Shown: positions 1 through 8,981 of the stretch, piece after piece
Position numbering within the stretch: position 1 is the stretch's first letter
Layout of the letters: each line of letters opens with the position of its first letter
Assembly (NCBI GenBank): GCA_030833525.1
Contig: JAURGZ010000014.1
Location: 1-46,467 of the forward strand
DNA length: 46,467 nucleotides
Source of the DNA: Bacteroidota bacterium
GTDB taxonomy: Bacteria; Bacteroidota; Bacteroidia; NS11-12g; UBA955
Reading direction: 5' to 3'
Made by a program: the position numbers and the translations under genes
The notes under the pieces: generated by a model
Database searches by the model: none
What the model saw: the letters and a program-made list of their open reading frames with translations, nothing else
Told to the model about the DNA's origin: nothing

Positions 1-1
1 A

Positions 2-480
2 GTCCTGACGGTAATTGACGGTTCTGGAAACAGCGACACCGCTCACGCTTATGTGACGGTGAAAGATGTGACCAAGCCCACGGCTATCACTCAAAACATC
101 ACTTTGAGCCTGAACGCGAGCGGCAGCATCAGCTTCACCGCTTCAGACGTAAACAACGGTTCCAATGATAACTGCGGCATCAAGAGCATGAGCGTGAATC
201 CTTCTAGCTTCACTTGCTCCGACACGGGTGTGAACAAGGTGGTCTTGACGGTGGTTGACGGTTCTGGAAACAGCGACACCGCTCACGCTTATGTGACCAT
301 ACAAGACACCACCAAGCCCATTGTATTGACTCAAAACTTGGTATTGGCCTTGAATGCCAGCGGCAGCATCAGCTTCACTGCTTCTGATATCGATAATGGT
401 TCAAGCGACAATTGTGGCATCAAGAGCATGAGCGTGAATCCTTCCAGCTTTAGCTGTGCCGATACGGGCAAATTCAATGC
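2..480 (+). repeat. ~240-bp tandem HYR-like coding repeats
   Basis: 'gacggttctggaaacagcgacaccgctcacgcttatgtgac' recurs at ~18 and ~258; 'aagagcatgagcgtgaatcctt' recurs at ~181 and ~421 (period 240 bp). Confidence 0.85.
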
Positions 481-2770
481 GGTTACATTGACCGTGGTTG
501 ACGGGTCTGGAAATACCCAATCGGGTACGGCTACGGTTCGCGTATTTGATACGAGCGTACCAACGGTTAAAGCCAACGATATCACTGTGTATTTGGATGC
601 AGCTGGTCAAGCCACGACCAACTACACCATGATCAACAACGGTTCGTTCGACAACTGTTCCATCAAATCGTACAACATCATTGATAGTGCATTTGATTGC
701 AGCGATACGGGTGTGCACAACCTCATGTTGATTGCAACCGATTATTCCAACAATTCGGCATTCGTTTCGTACAACGTAACGGTGCGCGACACCATGAAGC
801 CGGTAGTGGTGACTAAGTTCCATACCGTTTGGTTGGATACAGCAGCGAAAGCCAGCATGGTCAATGTCGATGTGATTTCCAGCATCACTGACAATTGCGG
901 TACCATCGATACCCTGTGCAGCCAGTACAACTTCACTTTGAATGATACAGGTTGGGTGAACATCGATGTCTACGTGACCGATAAAAATGGAAACGTGACA
1001 GGTCCCGTTCCCACCAAAGTATTGGTGTTGATTCGCGACTCCGATAACGATTCCATTCCCGATTACATCGAAGGGTCTGATGACAAAGATGGAGATGGAG
1101 TATTCGACTTCATGGATTTGGATTCTGACAACGACGGTATCTTGGATGTGGTCGAGAACGAAGGCAAAGACTATCTCTTAGACTTGGACTTGGATGGTAC
1201 GCCCGATTACAAAGATTTGGATACTGACAACGATGGCATCGACGATGTCATTGAGGTAGATGGAAACGATCCTGATTTTGATGGTGTTGCAGGAAATGGT
1301 CCGGCTGTCGTAGATGCGAATGGTGTTCCAACCACTGCCAACGGCGGATACGCAGAAGTCTTCACCGATGCCGATCCCCAACCTGATTACAAAGATCTCG
1401 ATACCGATGATGATGGAATATTGGATAGCGTTGAGCGCGGCCCAAGCAAAGATCCAGTTGATACCGATAGCGATGGAACTCGTGATTGGCGTGATTTGGA
1501 CTCCGATAACGATGGCATCAGCGATCAGATTGAGACCGACATCGACACCGACGGTGATGGCACCGGTGACTGGCGCGATTTGGATACCGATAACGACGGC
1601 ATCAGCGATCAGATTGAAACTGACGTAGACACCGATGGTGACGGCAAGGGAGACTGGCGCGACCTGGATTCTGACAACGATGGCATCAGCGATCAGATCG
1701 AAACCGACCGCGATACCGACGGTGATGGCACGGGAGACTGGCGCGATCTGGATACCGACAACGACGGCTTGGGTGACGACATCGAGACCGACTTTGACAC
1801 CGACGGTGATGGAGTAGGAGACTGGCGTGACCTGGACGTAGACAACGACGGTATTTTGGATATCATCGAAAACGAAGGTCAAAGCACCGAGCTTGACTTG
1901 GACGGCGATGGTACGCCTAACTACAAAGACTTGGATACTGATGACGATACCATCGATGACATCATAGAGGTAGACGGCTCCGATCCTGATTTGGACGGTG
2001 TTGCCGGTACCGGCGCTCCTGTGGTTGATGCCAATGGTGTTCCCGTGATTGCGGCTGGTGGTTATGCTGAAATCTTTACCGATGCAGATGCCTTGCCTGA
2101 CTTCAAAGACATCGATGCTGACGAAGACGGTATTTTGGATTGGATCGAGCGCGGTCCCACCAAATTCCCCGTTGACACCGACAGCGATGGCAAAGGCGAT
2201 TGGCGCGATTTGGATTCCGATAACGACGGCATCAGCGACGAAATCGAAACTGACATCGATACTGATGGTGATGGAATAGGTGACTGGCGCGATTTGGACT
2301 CTGACGATGACGGCATCAGCGATGCAATCGAAACCGATATCGATACCGATGGAGACGGAATTGGCGATTGGCGCGATTTGGATTCCGATAACGACGAAGT
2401 CGATGACGCCACCGAAGGAACCGGTGATCGCGATAAAAACAACATCCCTGATTGGCGCGATCCTCAGGTATTCATACCCGAAGGATTCTCTCCCAACGGC
2501 GACGGAACCAACGATGTCTTGTACATCAAGGGTCTGAAAAACTACCCACAAGCGAAGTTGACGGTGTTCAACCGCTGGGGTCAAATTGTATACGAATCAC
2601 CCCGCGGCTACCAGAACGATTGGGATGGTGTGTACAACGGCAAAACGTTTAGCATCGGCCAAGGTCCATTGCCTGAAAACGTTTACTTCCTGCTCTTCGA
2701 ATTCAATGGAACCGGTGAACCCCAATTCATCAAGGATCCTATCTCTGGTAACCTTTACATCAAACGCTAA
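2..2770 (+). CDS. Partial (5' truncated) secreted/adhesin-like protein with HYR-like repeats, TSP3-like DxDxDG repeats and a T9SS type B (gliding motility-associated) C-terminal domain
   Basis: The frame stays open upstream of the listed GTG at 53 to base 2 ([20 protein letters not shown]...). C-terminus [44 protein letters not shown] is the typical type B CTD. Confidence 0.9.
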   Translation, partial: VLTVIDGSGNSDTAHAYVTVKDVTKPTAITQNITLSLNASGSISFTASDVNNGSNDNCGIKSMSVNPSSFTCSDTGVNKVVLTVVDGSGNSDTAHAYVTIQDTTKPIVLTQNLVLALNASGSISFTASDIDNGSSDNCGIKSMSVNPSSFSCADTGKFNAVTLTVVDGSGNTQSGTATVRVFDTSVPTVKANDITVYLDAAGQATTNYTMINNGSFDNCSIKSYNIIDSAFDCSDTGVHNLMLIATDYSNNSAFVSYNVTVRDTMKPVVVTKFHTVWLDTAAKASMVNVDVISSITDNCGTIDTLCSQYNFTLNDTGWVNIDVYVTDKNGNVTGPVPTKVLVLIRDSDNDSIPDYIEGSDDKDGDGVFDFMDLDSDNDGILDVVENEGKDYLLDLDLDGTPDYKDLDTDNDGIDDVIEVDGNDPDFDGVAGNGPAVVDANGVPTTANGGYAEVFTDADPQPDYKDLDTDDDGILDSVERGPSKDPVDTDSDGTRDWRDLDSDNDGISDQIETDIDTDGDGTGDWRDLDTDNDGISDQIETDVDTDGDGKGDWRDLDSDNDGISDQIETDRDTDGDGTGDWRDLDTDNDGLGDDIETDFDTDGDGVGDWRDLDVDNDGILDIIENEGQSTELDLDGDGTPNYKDLDTDDDTIDDIIEVDGSDPDLDGVAGTGAPVVDANGVPVIAAGGYAEIFTDADALPDFKDIDADEDGILDWIERGPTKFPVDTDSDGKGDWRDLDSDNDGISDEIETDIDTDGDGIGDWRDLDSDDDGISDAIETDIDTDGDGIGDWRDLDSDNDEVDDATEGTGDRDKNNIPDWRDPQVFIPEGFSPNGDGTNDVLYIKGLKNYPQAKLTVFNRWGQIVYESPRGYQNDWDGVYNGKTFSIGQGPLPENVYFLLFEFNGTGEPQFIKDPISGNLYIKR
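1460..1837 (+). repeat. 84-bp tandem TSP3-like coding repeats (about 4.5 units)
   Basis: 28-aa unit [28 protein letters not shown] starting at 1460, 1544, 1628, 1712 and 1796. Confidence 0.9.
2174..2425 (+). repeat. 84-bp tandem TSP3-like coding repeats, second array (3 units)
   Basis: Same 28-aa unit starting at 2174, 2258 and 2342. Confidence 0.9.
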
Positions 2771-2778
2771 AACAACCC

Positions 2779-3711
2779 ATGAAGAATATCATATTCACTG
2801 CGGTTTTGGGCTTATCTGCTTCTGTTGCCATGGCGCAACAGGAGCAGATGTACACCCATTACGACCTGAACTCGCTGGCCATGAACCCCGCGTATGCAGG
2901 TACACCTCGTACTTTCACCGCTTTGGCCATGCGCCGCACCCAATGGACCGACTGGCCAGGGGCACCCGTTTACAACAACTTGGCCGTGCACAGCCCTATC
3001 GGGAAAGATGTGGCCTTGGGCTTCAACGTACAGAGCGGTACCATAGGTAAATTCCAGCAGGCCTCGCCATTGGGAGAAACGCACATAGGGCTGAACTTGG
3101 CTTATCACAAGAGCTTGAACGACGATTGGAGAATGGCCGTGGGCTTGAGAACAGGCTTGTTTAACTATCGATTGGAAATGACCAAGTTGGTATTGAACAA
3201 TCCCGGTGATGGTGCTTTTAGCCAAGACTATTCCATTACGGCACCCATGACCGGTTTCGGCATTTACTTATATAGCGAAGATGCCTTCGTGGCATTTAGC
3301 TCTCCTCGAATGGTTTTTGTTAAAGAAGACATTCAAAACCAAGTCGATGTTTCGTATGCTACCCAAATGCATTACTACCTAACGGGTGGTGTCGTTTTGG
3401 ACGCGGGTCCAACGTTGAAAATCAAGCCAACTACCCAAATCAAAATGACCAACGGGGTTCCCACTCAGCTGGATGTTAACGTTCACGCCATTCTCAATGA
3501 GAACTTGAGTTTGGGAACCTTTTATCGCACAGAAGGCGATGTAGGGTTGATGGTGAATGCTTTGCTCGCCGATTATTTTCGGGTTCTGTATTCCTATGAT
3601 TACCGATTGAACCGTTTCAATGGAGCAACGATGGGTTCGCATGAATTCGGAGTCCAATACCAAATTCCTTACAAAACAAGGGGTCGAGTACCCGTTCCTC
3701 GTTTTTTCTAA
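2779..3711 (+). CDS. PorP/SprF family type IX secretion-associated membrane protein
   Basis: Signal peptide, then QQEQMYTHYDLNSLAMNPAYAGTPRTFTALAMRRTQWTDWPGAP, typical of the family; follows a type B CTD gene. Confidence 0.9.
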   Translation: MKNIIFTAVLGLSASVAMAQQEQMYTHYDLNSLAMNPAYAGTPRTFTALAMRRTQWTDWPGAPVYNNLAVHSPIGKDVALGFNVQSGTIGKFQQASPLGETHIGLNLAYHKSLNDDWRMAVGLRTGLFNYRLEMTKLVLNNPGDGAFSQDYSITAPMTGFGIYLYSEDAFVAFSSPRMVFVKEDIQNQVDVSYATQMHYYLTGGVVLDAGPTLKIKPTTQIKMTNGVPTQLDVNVHAILNENLSLGTFYRTEGDVGLMVNALLADYFRVLYSYDYRLNRFNGATMGSHEFGVQYQIPYKTRGRVPVPRFF

Positions 3712-3723
3712 AAATTGTACGGC

Positions 3724-5856
3724 ATGAAAAAAGCAATAATGACAGCGGTGGCCATGGGTGCCGCCTGGGTATCAAATGCCCAAACCTTTTACAATGCAGA
3801 AACGAAGAACTTAGAATTCGCCCGTTTCATTGAACTGAACCATGAGCAAACACAGGCGAGGTCCAATACCTATCAAGCTCAACACGACTTGGCATTGGCA
3901 TATTTGATGGTTCAAGATGCTGAAAAGTCTTTAAAAGCTTTCGAGTTACTTCAAGCCTCGTTCCCTGACCAGTTCAACGATGAAGACCGATTTTATTGTG
4001 CTTTGGCACAATTGAGAAACGGCAATTCAAATGCAGCCGAGCTATTGATTCAAAAAGCGAAATCCAACGGATATAAGCCTGCACAGAATTCCTTTTATTC
4101 CAATGAAATCAAAGAGTCTCATTGGAACATAGAATCTTTCCAGACTTTGTTAGACCCTAAGGCCTATGGCGCATACGGGTTGATATTGGCTCAAGATGAA
4201 GAGCAGGAATTGGTAGCCCTGTACTCGGCCAATGCTGATGTCCTTTTGGATCGCAAAAAGAGTACGGTTTTCGACCGTCCTTATTATGCTTTGTTTGATT
4301 CGAAATTGGGTGTGCTACAATCTGATTATGCTTCAAGCAAACAGCAACTGTATATCCAAGATGCTCATCGATTGAACCCGGAATTAGCCACTTATCTGCA
4401 TCATCAACCCTCGCAGTATTGGCCCGGTCAAGATGCTCTGCTGTTTACTCAGAACGCAGAAAAGTTCAATCAAAACAATGAGCGTTTATTTGAAGTGTAC
4501 CGATCAGATTGGGACGGTTCTAAATGGGTGGCTACCCCTTTGAATATCAACGATCCTAGCATTTCAGTGTCCAGTATGGTGATATCACCCAATGGAAAGT
4601 TAGCGGCCTTTGCCAGTAATGGCTTTGGTTCAGTTGGTCAATCTGATGTCTTCTTGGCTGATGTTATAAGCTGTGAAAAAGGCAAGTTCGAAGTAACCAA
4701 TGTCCGTTCTTTGGGTGCGCAAATCAATACCTCGTTAAGGGAGAATTTCCCCTTTTTCTTGAGCGACGATGTCCTGGTATTTTCCTCTGAAGGGCATTAT
4801 GGAAAGGGAGGGTTGGACCTGTTTCAATACCATTTGCAAACGGGTGAATTCATGCGTTTGCCTGGGCGATTCAATTCGGCATATGACGATTTTGGATTTT
4901 CCCGAGCGGCTGGTTGGATTAGTGTAAGCAGCAACCGATTGGCAGGTACGTACATGGATGATATCTATGCCATCCAAGCCACCAGCGGCCCCCGCAGTGG
5001 TTTCGATGATTTTGCAGAATTGCCGCCTGTAAAGCAGGATTTTGCACTAGAAGAGCCTGTTGTTCAGCAGCCTGTTGAAGTTCCAGCAAAACAGGAGCCA
5101 GCTACTCCTCAAGTGCGGGTCACCAGTGAACTAGATGGCCAAAAAATTTCGGCTTTCAAGGCAACCTTCATCGATGAAGAGGAAACAGCAACTTCTCCCG
5201 CAAATGGGCAAGTTGCTGTGGGTTCTGCATCGACGGGTTCGTCCCCAACATCTGCTCAAACCAGCGAGACACAAGCAACGGGGTCTCAGGCAATGGATGC
5301 ATCGACGGTTCAGCCTGATCGATTGGGCTCAAGCTCAGGCCTTGTAGAGGCGGCTGCCGTTGCCGATCCCTTGCGCAAAATCAAAATGGAGCGCCGCGGT
5401 TATTATTCCAAGGTGATTCAAGTGCGTCAATCTGTGCTCGATACGGGAATTGTAGAAGCTCAATTGCGCCCTATGGCCAAAGGTGATTTGCTCGGTGAAG
5501 ACATGGGGATAGGTCCCGTTTATTACGAATTAGACCGCACCGAATTGGATGCGAACGATAAATCGTCTTTGGATCAATTGGCCGCTTGGATGAAGCAATA
5601 TCCTTATGTGATTGTAGAGCTGCGCTCCCATACCGATGCACGGGCCAGCGATGCCTACAACCAAAATCTATCCATGCGTCGAACCCGTTCAGCCTTGAAC
5701 TATATGTTGAGTGCTCACAACTTGACGTCTGCTCGTTTCAAGAGCACTTGGGTCGGCGAATCTCAATTGGCCGTTCCTTGTCCTGACGGAGTGCCCTGTT
5801 CTGAAGTTCAGCATGCTCTGAATCGACGAACGACATTCCACATCGATCGTTATTGA
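3724..5856 (+). CDS. OmpA family protein with TPR-like N-terminus, PD40/WD40-like middle and OmpA C-terminal domain (PorE-like)
   Basis: C-term GPVYYELDRTELDANDKSSLDQLAAWMKQYPYVIVELRSHTDARASDAYNQNLSMRRTRSALNYM. ATG at 3724 preferred over TTG 3715. Confidence 0.85.
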   Translation: MKKAIMTAVAMGAAWVSNAQTFYNAETKNLEFARFIELNHEQTQARSNTYQAQHDLALAYLMVQDAEKSLKAFELLQASFPDQFNDEDRFYCALAQLRNGNSNAAELLIQKAKSNGYKPAQNSFYSNEIKESHWNIESFQTLLDPKAYGAYGLILAQDEEQELVALYSANADVLLDRKKSTVFDRPYYALFDSKLGVLQSDYASSKQQLYIQDAHRLNPELATYLHHQPSQYWPGQDALLFTQNAEKFNQNNERLFEVYRSDWDGSKWVATPLNINDPSISVSSMVISPNGKLAAFASNGFGSVGQSDVFLADVISCEKGKFEVTNVRSLGAQINTSLRENFPFFLSDDVLVFSSEGHYGKGGLDLFQYHLQTGEFMRLPGRFNSAYDDFGFSRAAGWISVSSNRLAGTYMDDIYAIQATSGPRSGFDDFAELPPVKQDFALEEPVVQQPVEVPAKQEPATPQVRVTSELDGQKISAFKATFIDEEETATSPANGQVAVGSASTGSSPTSAQTSETQATGSQAMDASTVQPDRLGSSSGLVEAAAVADPLRKIKMERRGYYSKVIQVRQSVLDTGIVEAQLRPMAKGDLLGEDMGIGPVYYELDRTELDANDKSSLDQLAAWMKQYPYVIVELRSHTDARASDAYNQNLSMRRTRSALNYMLSAHNLTSARFKSTWVGESQLAVPCPDGVPCSEVQHALNRRTTFHIDRY

Positions 5857-5888
5857 TAAAAAAGGGTCTCTCGCGAGACCCTTTTTTT
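5857..5888. terminator. Intrinsic, bidirectional terminator between convergent genes
   Basis: AAAAAAGGGTCTC-TCGC-GAGACCCTTTTTTT. Confidence 0.9.
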
Positions 5889-7131
5889 ATGGATTGACTT
5901 TGACTTTGTCTCCCGGTTGTAGTGTTTTGGCCACCGCCATGGTAGGCCCAGATACTATGGTTTCTCCCACCTTCAAGCCCGATAAAACCTCGTAGTGATC
6001 CAAGTCTTGAATGCCCACTTGGACCATTTTGCGTTCTACTTTTCCGTCTTTGATGACAAATACCGACTGCCGGCTTTCACTGCTATCCCCTTCGAAGCTG
6101 CGCGTGCACAAGGCGCCAATGGGAATGGAAATGGCTTGTTTAGCTGTACGAGTGTGAATGTCAACCGTAGCGGTCATTCCCGGGAAAACGACGGTTTTTC
6201 CTCCTTGTTCCAGGTCAGAATAGGAGCTAGGGTCCAATCGTACCTTCACGACAAAATTGCTGCTTTGGTCATTGATGGGTGTCGCATTGTTGAAACGAGC
6301 TGAATTGGCCACTTCGACTACTTCTCCTTTGAATGTTTTACCGGGATAGGCATCGATTCGAATATCGGCGCTGTTGCCTACTTGCAGGCGAACAATGTCA
6401 TTTTCGTTGATGTTTACCTGAACTTCCATGCGCGCTAGGTTGCTGATTCGCATGATTTCGGTTCCCGTCATCTGTTGCGTTCCAACTACACGTTCTCCCT
6501 TTTCGGCACTCAATTGAGTGACGACTCCGGCGGTTGGAGCGTAAATGGAGGTGCGTCCCAAATTGCGACGGCCTTCTTCCAGTCTGGCTTGTAAGCTCTT
6601 TACGTTGTACTGCGCGCCCAGTGCGTTTTTCTCAGCGGCCAGCGCATCGCTCTTGGCCAAGGTTAGTTGCAACTGCGCATTTTCCCACTCTTGCAGGCTA
6701 AGCGCTCCATTGTCATGCAGCGACTTCAGACGCTGGGTTGCGGCGGTTTGCTGCATCATGTTGGCTTTGGCTTTCTCCAGTTGTGCTTCAGCTGAGGCCA
6801 AGCCTGCGAGTGCATTGTCCAAATTGGCTCGCAATTGGCTCAAAGTGGTTTCGTACAATTCGGGGTTGATGCGCAACAGCAATTGGCCCAGTTGAACGGT
6901 GTCTCCTTCTTGCACGGCCAACTCAATGATTTCGCCGCTGACATCGGCGCTGATCTTGACTTCAAATTCGGGCTGAATTTTACCAGAAACACTCACCAGT
7001 TCTGTGATGTCACGTTCGCTAACCTGAGTTGTATCTACACTTGCCGTTTGTTTGCCACCTTTGGTGATGCTAGCGACAACGATAATTGTAACCAAGCCTA
7101 AACCGGCTATCCAGATCCATTTTTTATTCAT
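5887..7131 (-). CDS. Efflux periplasmic adaptor (HlyD/MacA-like MFP)
   Basis: N-terminal TM, barrel-sandwich/lipoyl-like motifs (VSGKIQPEFEVKISADVSGEIIELAVQEGDTVQLGQLLLRI) and coiled coil. Confidence 0.88.
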   Translation of the reverse strand: MNKKWIWIAGLGLVTIIVVASITKGGKQTASVDTTQVSERDITELVSVSGKIQPEFEVKISADVSGEIIELAVQEGDTVQLGQLLLRINPELYETTLSQLRANLDNALAGLASAEAQLEKAKANMMQQTAATQRLKSLHDNGALSLQEWENAQLQLTLAKSDALAAEKNALGAQYNVKSLQARLEEGRRNLGRTSIYAPTAGVVTQLSAEKGERVVGTQQMTGTEIMRISNLARMEVQVNINENDIVRLQVGNSADIRIDAYPGKTFKGEVVEVANSARFNNATPINDQSSNFVVKVRLDPSSYSDLEQGGKTVVFPGMTATVDIHTRTAKQAISIPIGALCTRSFEGDSSESRQSVFVIKDGKVERKMVQVGIQDLDHYEVLSGLKVGETIVSGPTMAVAKTLQPGDKVKVNP

Positions 7132-8566
7132 TTGTTAGGGTTATCAAAGTATTCGGGTTGGCGTAAAAGTCCAAAATGAGTCTCCTGAATTGAAACTCAA
7201 ATTGAGCTTCTATTTTGGCCTGAACGGCGTTGTTGTAATTGGATTCATTGACCCACATATCGATTTGGGAAATCAAACCTTGTTCAAAGCGCATGCGCTG
7301 CAAGCGAATGCTTTGCAGCTGAGCGTTTTCACTTAGTGCGGCGGCTTGAAACTGGGAAGCGGCATTGTTGTATTGAAGCCAGGCCGTTTGCAATTCATTT
7401 TCAATCGATTGTTGGGTCTTTTCCAGGTTCAATTGTGCTCGAGTTACATCGAGTTCAGCCTGTTGAATGCGCACGTAATTCTGGCGGTTATTATAAAGCG
7501 GTATAGAAAGATTGACCCCCACTGTATTGCCCAAATTGTTGCTCAATTGATCGCCAAATGCAATGGTTTGGGTGCTGTAAAGCAGTTCGGGTGCCTCTAC
7601 GATTTCACCCGATCCTTGGACGCGCCCAATGGGTTGAAAATCACCGAAATTAATGCCAGTAATTTCTTTCGCATTGTCAGAATATACCGTTCCCGTGCTA
7701 GCGCCCATCGAAAGGGTCGGTAGTGTAGCCCCTTTGGCCGCTCGAAGCGCCTGTTCGGCCGCGAATACATTGTATTGAGCGGCTTTCCAATCGGGCCTTT
7801 CTTGAGCATTGTTCAACAAGTCCTGCAAGGAGTAGGGTAGAATGGGTTGAGTATTTCCCTGTTGCTCCGAGGGGAGGCCTAAACCGCCTTCGTCAATTCT
7901 AAAATCGGGATCATAGGGCTTGCGAATGAATTGCTGCAAGGCTTGCAAGGCTGACAAATATGAATTCCATGCACCGGTCTGTCGGGCCACATTGGATTGA
8001 TGCTGGGCCTTGGCGTTGCTCAGTTCTGATTCGTTGATCAATTGAGCATCGAATTGCAGTTGAGCGCGGTTCAAGGTAGCCTGGCTATTGGCTGTTTGGC
8101 TTTCGGATGCTTTGAATCGAGCCAGAGCCTGAAGGCATTGCAAATAGGAGGTGGCTACGTTCAAGGCCAAGGCTTGCTCGGCTGATTTCTGATTTTCTCC
8201 TGCCGCTTGGTAGCGCAATTCGGCACCGGCCTTTTGCGCTTGAATTTGCTGGCCGGCAAATAGGGTCCAAGAACCTTGGGCTTGAAAGTTGTTGCTGGAA
8301 ATGCTGCTTTGAACAAATTGATTCGTGAATCGGTCAATGCTGCGACCTGACTGCAAAAACTGACCAGCAGAGAGTGAGAAACTGGGCAGTTGCGCATGCC
8401 GCGCTTGTTCCCATTGCCACTTAGCACTGGTTACGTTCAACGCAGTGGTTTGCAAATCAATGTTCTGCTCCAATGCTTGCTGCAGGCAACGCTCCAAGGT
8501 CCAAACGGTTTGAGCCTGTCCTTGAGCGGCCAAAGTTCCAAGTAAAATCAACAGGATAGAGCGCAT
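7124..8566 (-). CDS. TolC family outer membrane protein
   Basis: Signal peptide MRSILLILLGTLAAQGQA then TVWTLERCLQQALEQNIDLQ. Start at 8566 supported by TACCTTTG promoter element at 8573-8580 (-). Stop overlaps MFP start by 8 bp. Confidence 0.88.
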   Translation of the reverse strand: MRSILLILLGTLAAQGQAQTVWTLERCLQQALEQNIDLQTTALNVTSAKWQWEQARHAQLPSFSLSAGQFLQSGRSIDRFTNQFVQSSISSNNFQAQGSWTLFAGQQIQAQKAGAELRYQAAGENQKSAEQALALNVATSYLQCLQALARFKASESQTANSQATLNRAQLQFDAQLINESELSNAKAQHQSNVARQTGAWNSYLSALQALQQFIRKPYDPDFRIDEGGLGLPSEQQGNTQPILPYSLQDLLNNAQERPDWKAAQYNVFAAEQALRAAKGATLPTLSMGASTGTVYSDNAKEITGINFGDFQPIGRVQGSGEIVEAPELLYSTQTIAFGDQLSNNLGNTVGVNLSIPLYNNRQNYVRIQQAELDVTRAQLNLEKTQQSIENELQTAWLQYNNAASQFQAAALSENAQLQSIRLQRMRFEQGLISQIDMWVNESNYNNAVQAKIEAQFEFQFRRLILDFYANPNTLITLTNE

Positions 8567-8572
8567 AACATT

Positions 8573-8580
8573 CAAAGGTA
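8573..8580 (-). promoter_or_regulatory. Bacteroidota -7 promoter element TACCTTTG for TolC-MFP
   Basis: CAAAGGTA on + strand; 6 nt upstream of the TolC ATG. Confidence 0.65.
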
Positions 8581-8712
8581 GGGGGGATTCTTGAGCCTGC
8601 CTTGCTTCTTCGGCAAAGCGCTCTGGGAAGCCGACCAGTGATTTCTTCACAAATTTCAAACAAAACGATTTGTTTAATAAAAAGTTCAACATCTTTGCAT
8701 CGGATCTTACGG

Positions 8713-8900
8713 TTTTTTCGGGTGTAGGTCAAACACTTGAAGAATGAAAAGGGAATGCCGTGCAAATCGGCGACTGTACCCGCAGCTGTAACCCCAGCGG
8801 CCTTGCCGCACATGACCGAAGCCTTTTTGCCACTGCCCTATGGGTGGGAAGGCGCTTCGGTTGGGGGAGTCAGAAGACCTGCCATAAGCCCAACTAGGAC
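8713..8900 (+). promoter_or_regulatory. Cobalamin (B12) riboswitch
   Basis: GGGAATGCCGTGCAAATCGGCGACTGTACCCGCAGCTGTAA core plus B12 box AGTCAGAAGACCTGCC at ~8868-8883; upstream of a btuB-like gene. Confidence 0.95.
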
Positions 8901-8981
8901 TCGCTTTCGGGAATAAAGGCGAACTGGATCAGAGGGGTACCCTTTTTTCTATGCGCATGCCCGAAGCTCAGTTTTTGAATT

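Noticed and set aside
1178-2584. 468-aa minus-strand ORF opposite the TSP3-like repeats
   Set aside because: By-product of the repeated GAY/GGY codon pattern; several other frames are open there too, and the translation is low-complexity I/V-rich sequence with no domain.
8567-8692. N-terminal extension of the TolC ORF
   Set aside because: The signal peptide starts at the 8566 Met and a TACCTTTG promoter lies at 8573-8580, inside the supposed extension.
8457-8813. 118-aa minus-strand ORF across the B12 riboswitch
   Set aside because: Overlaps a well-supported riboswitch and TolC start; no recognisable protein features.
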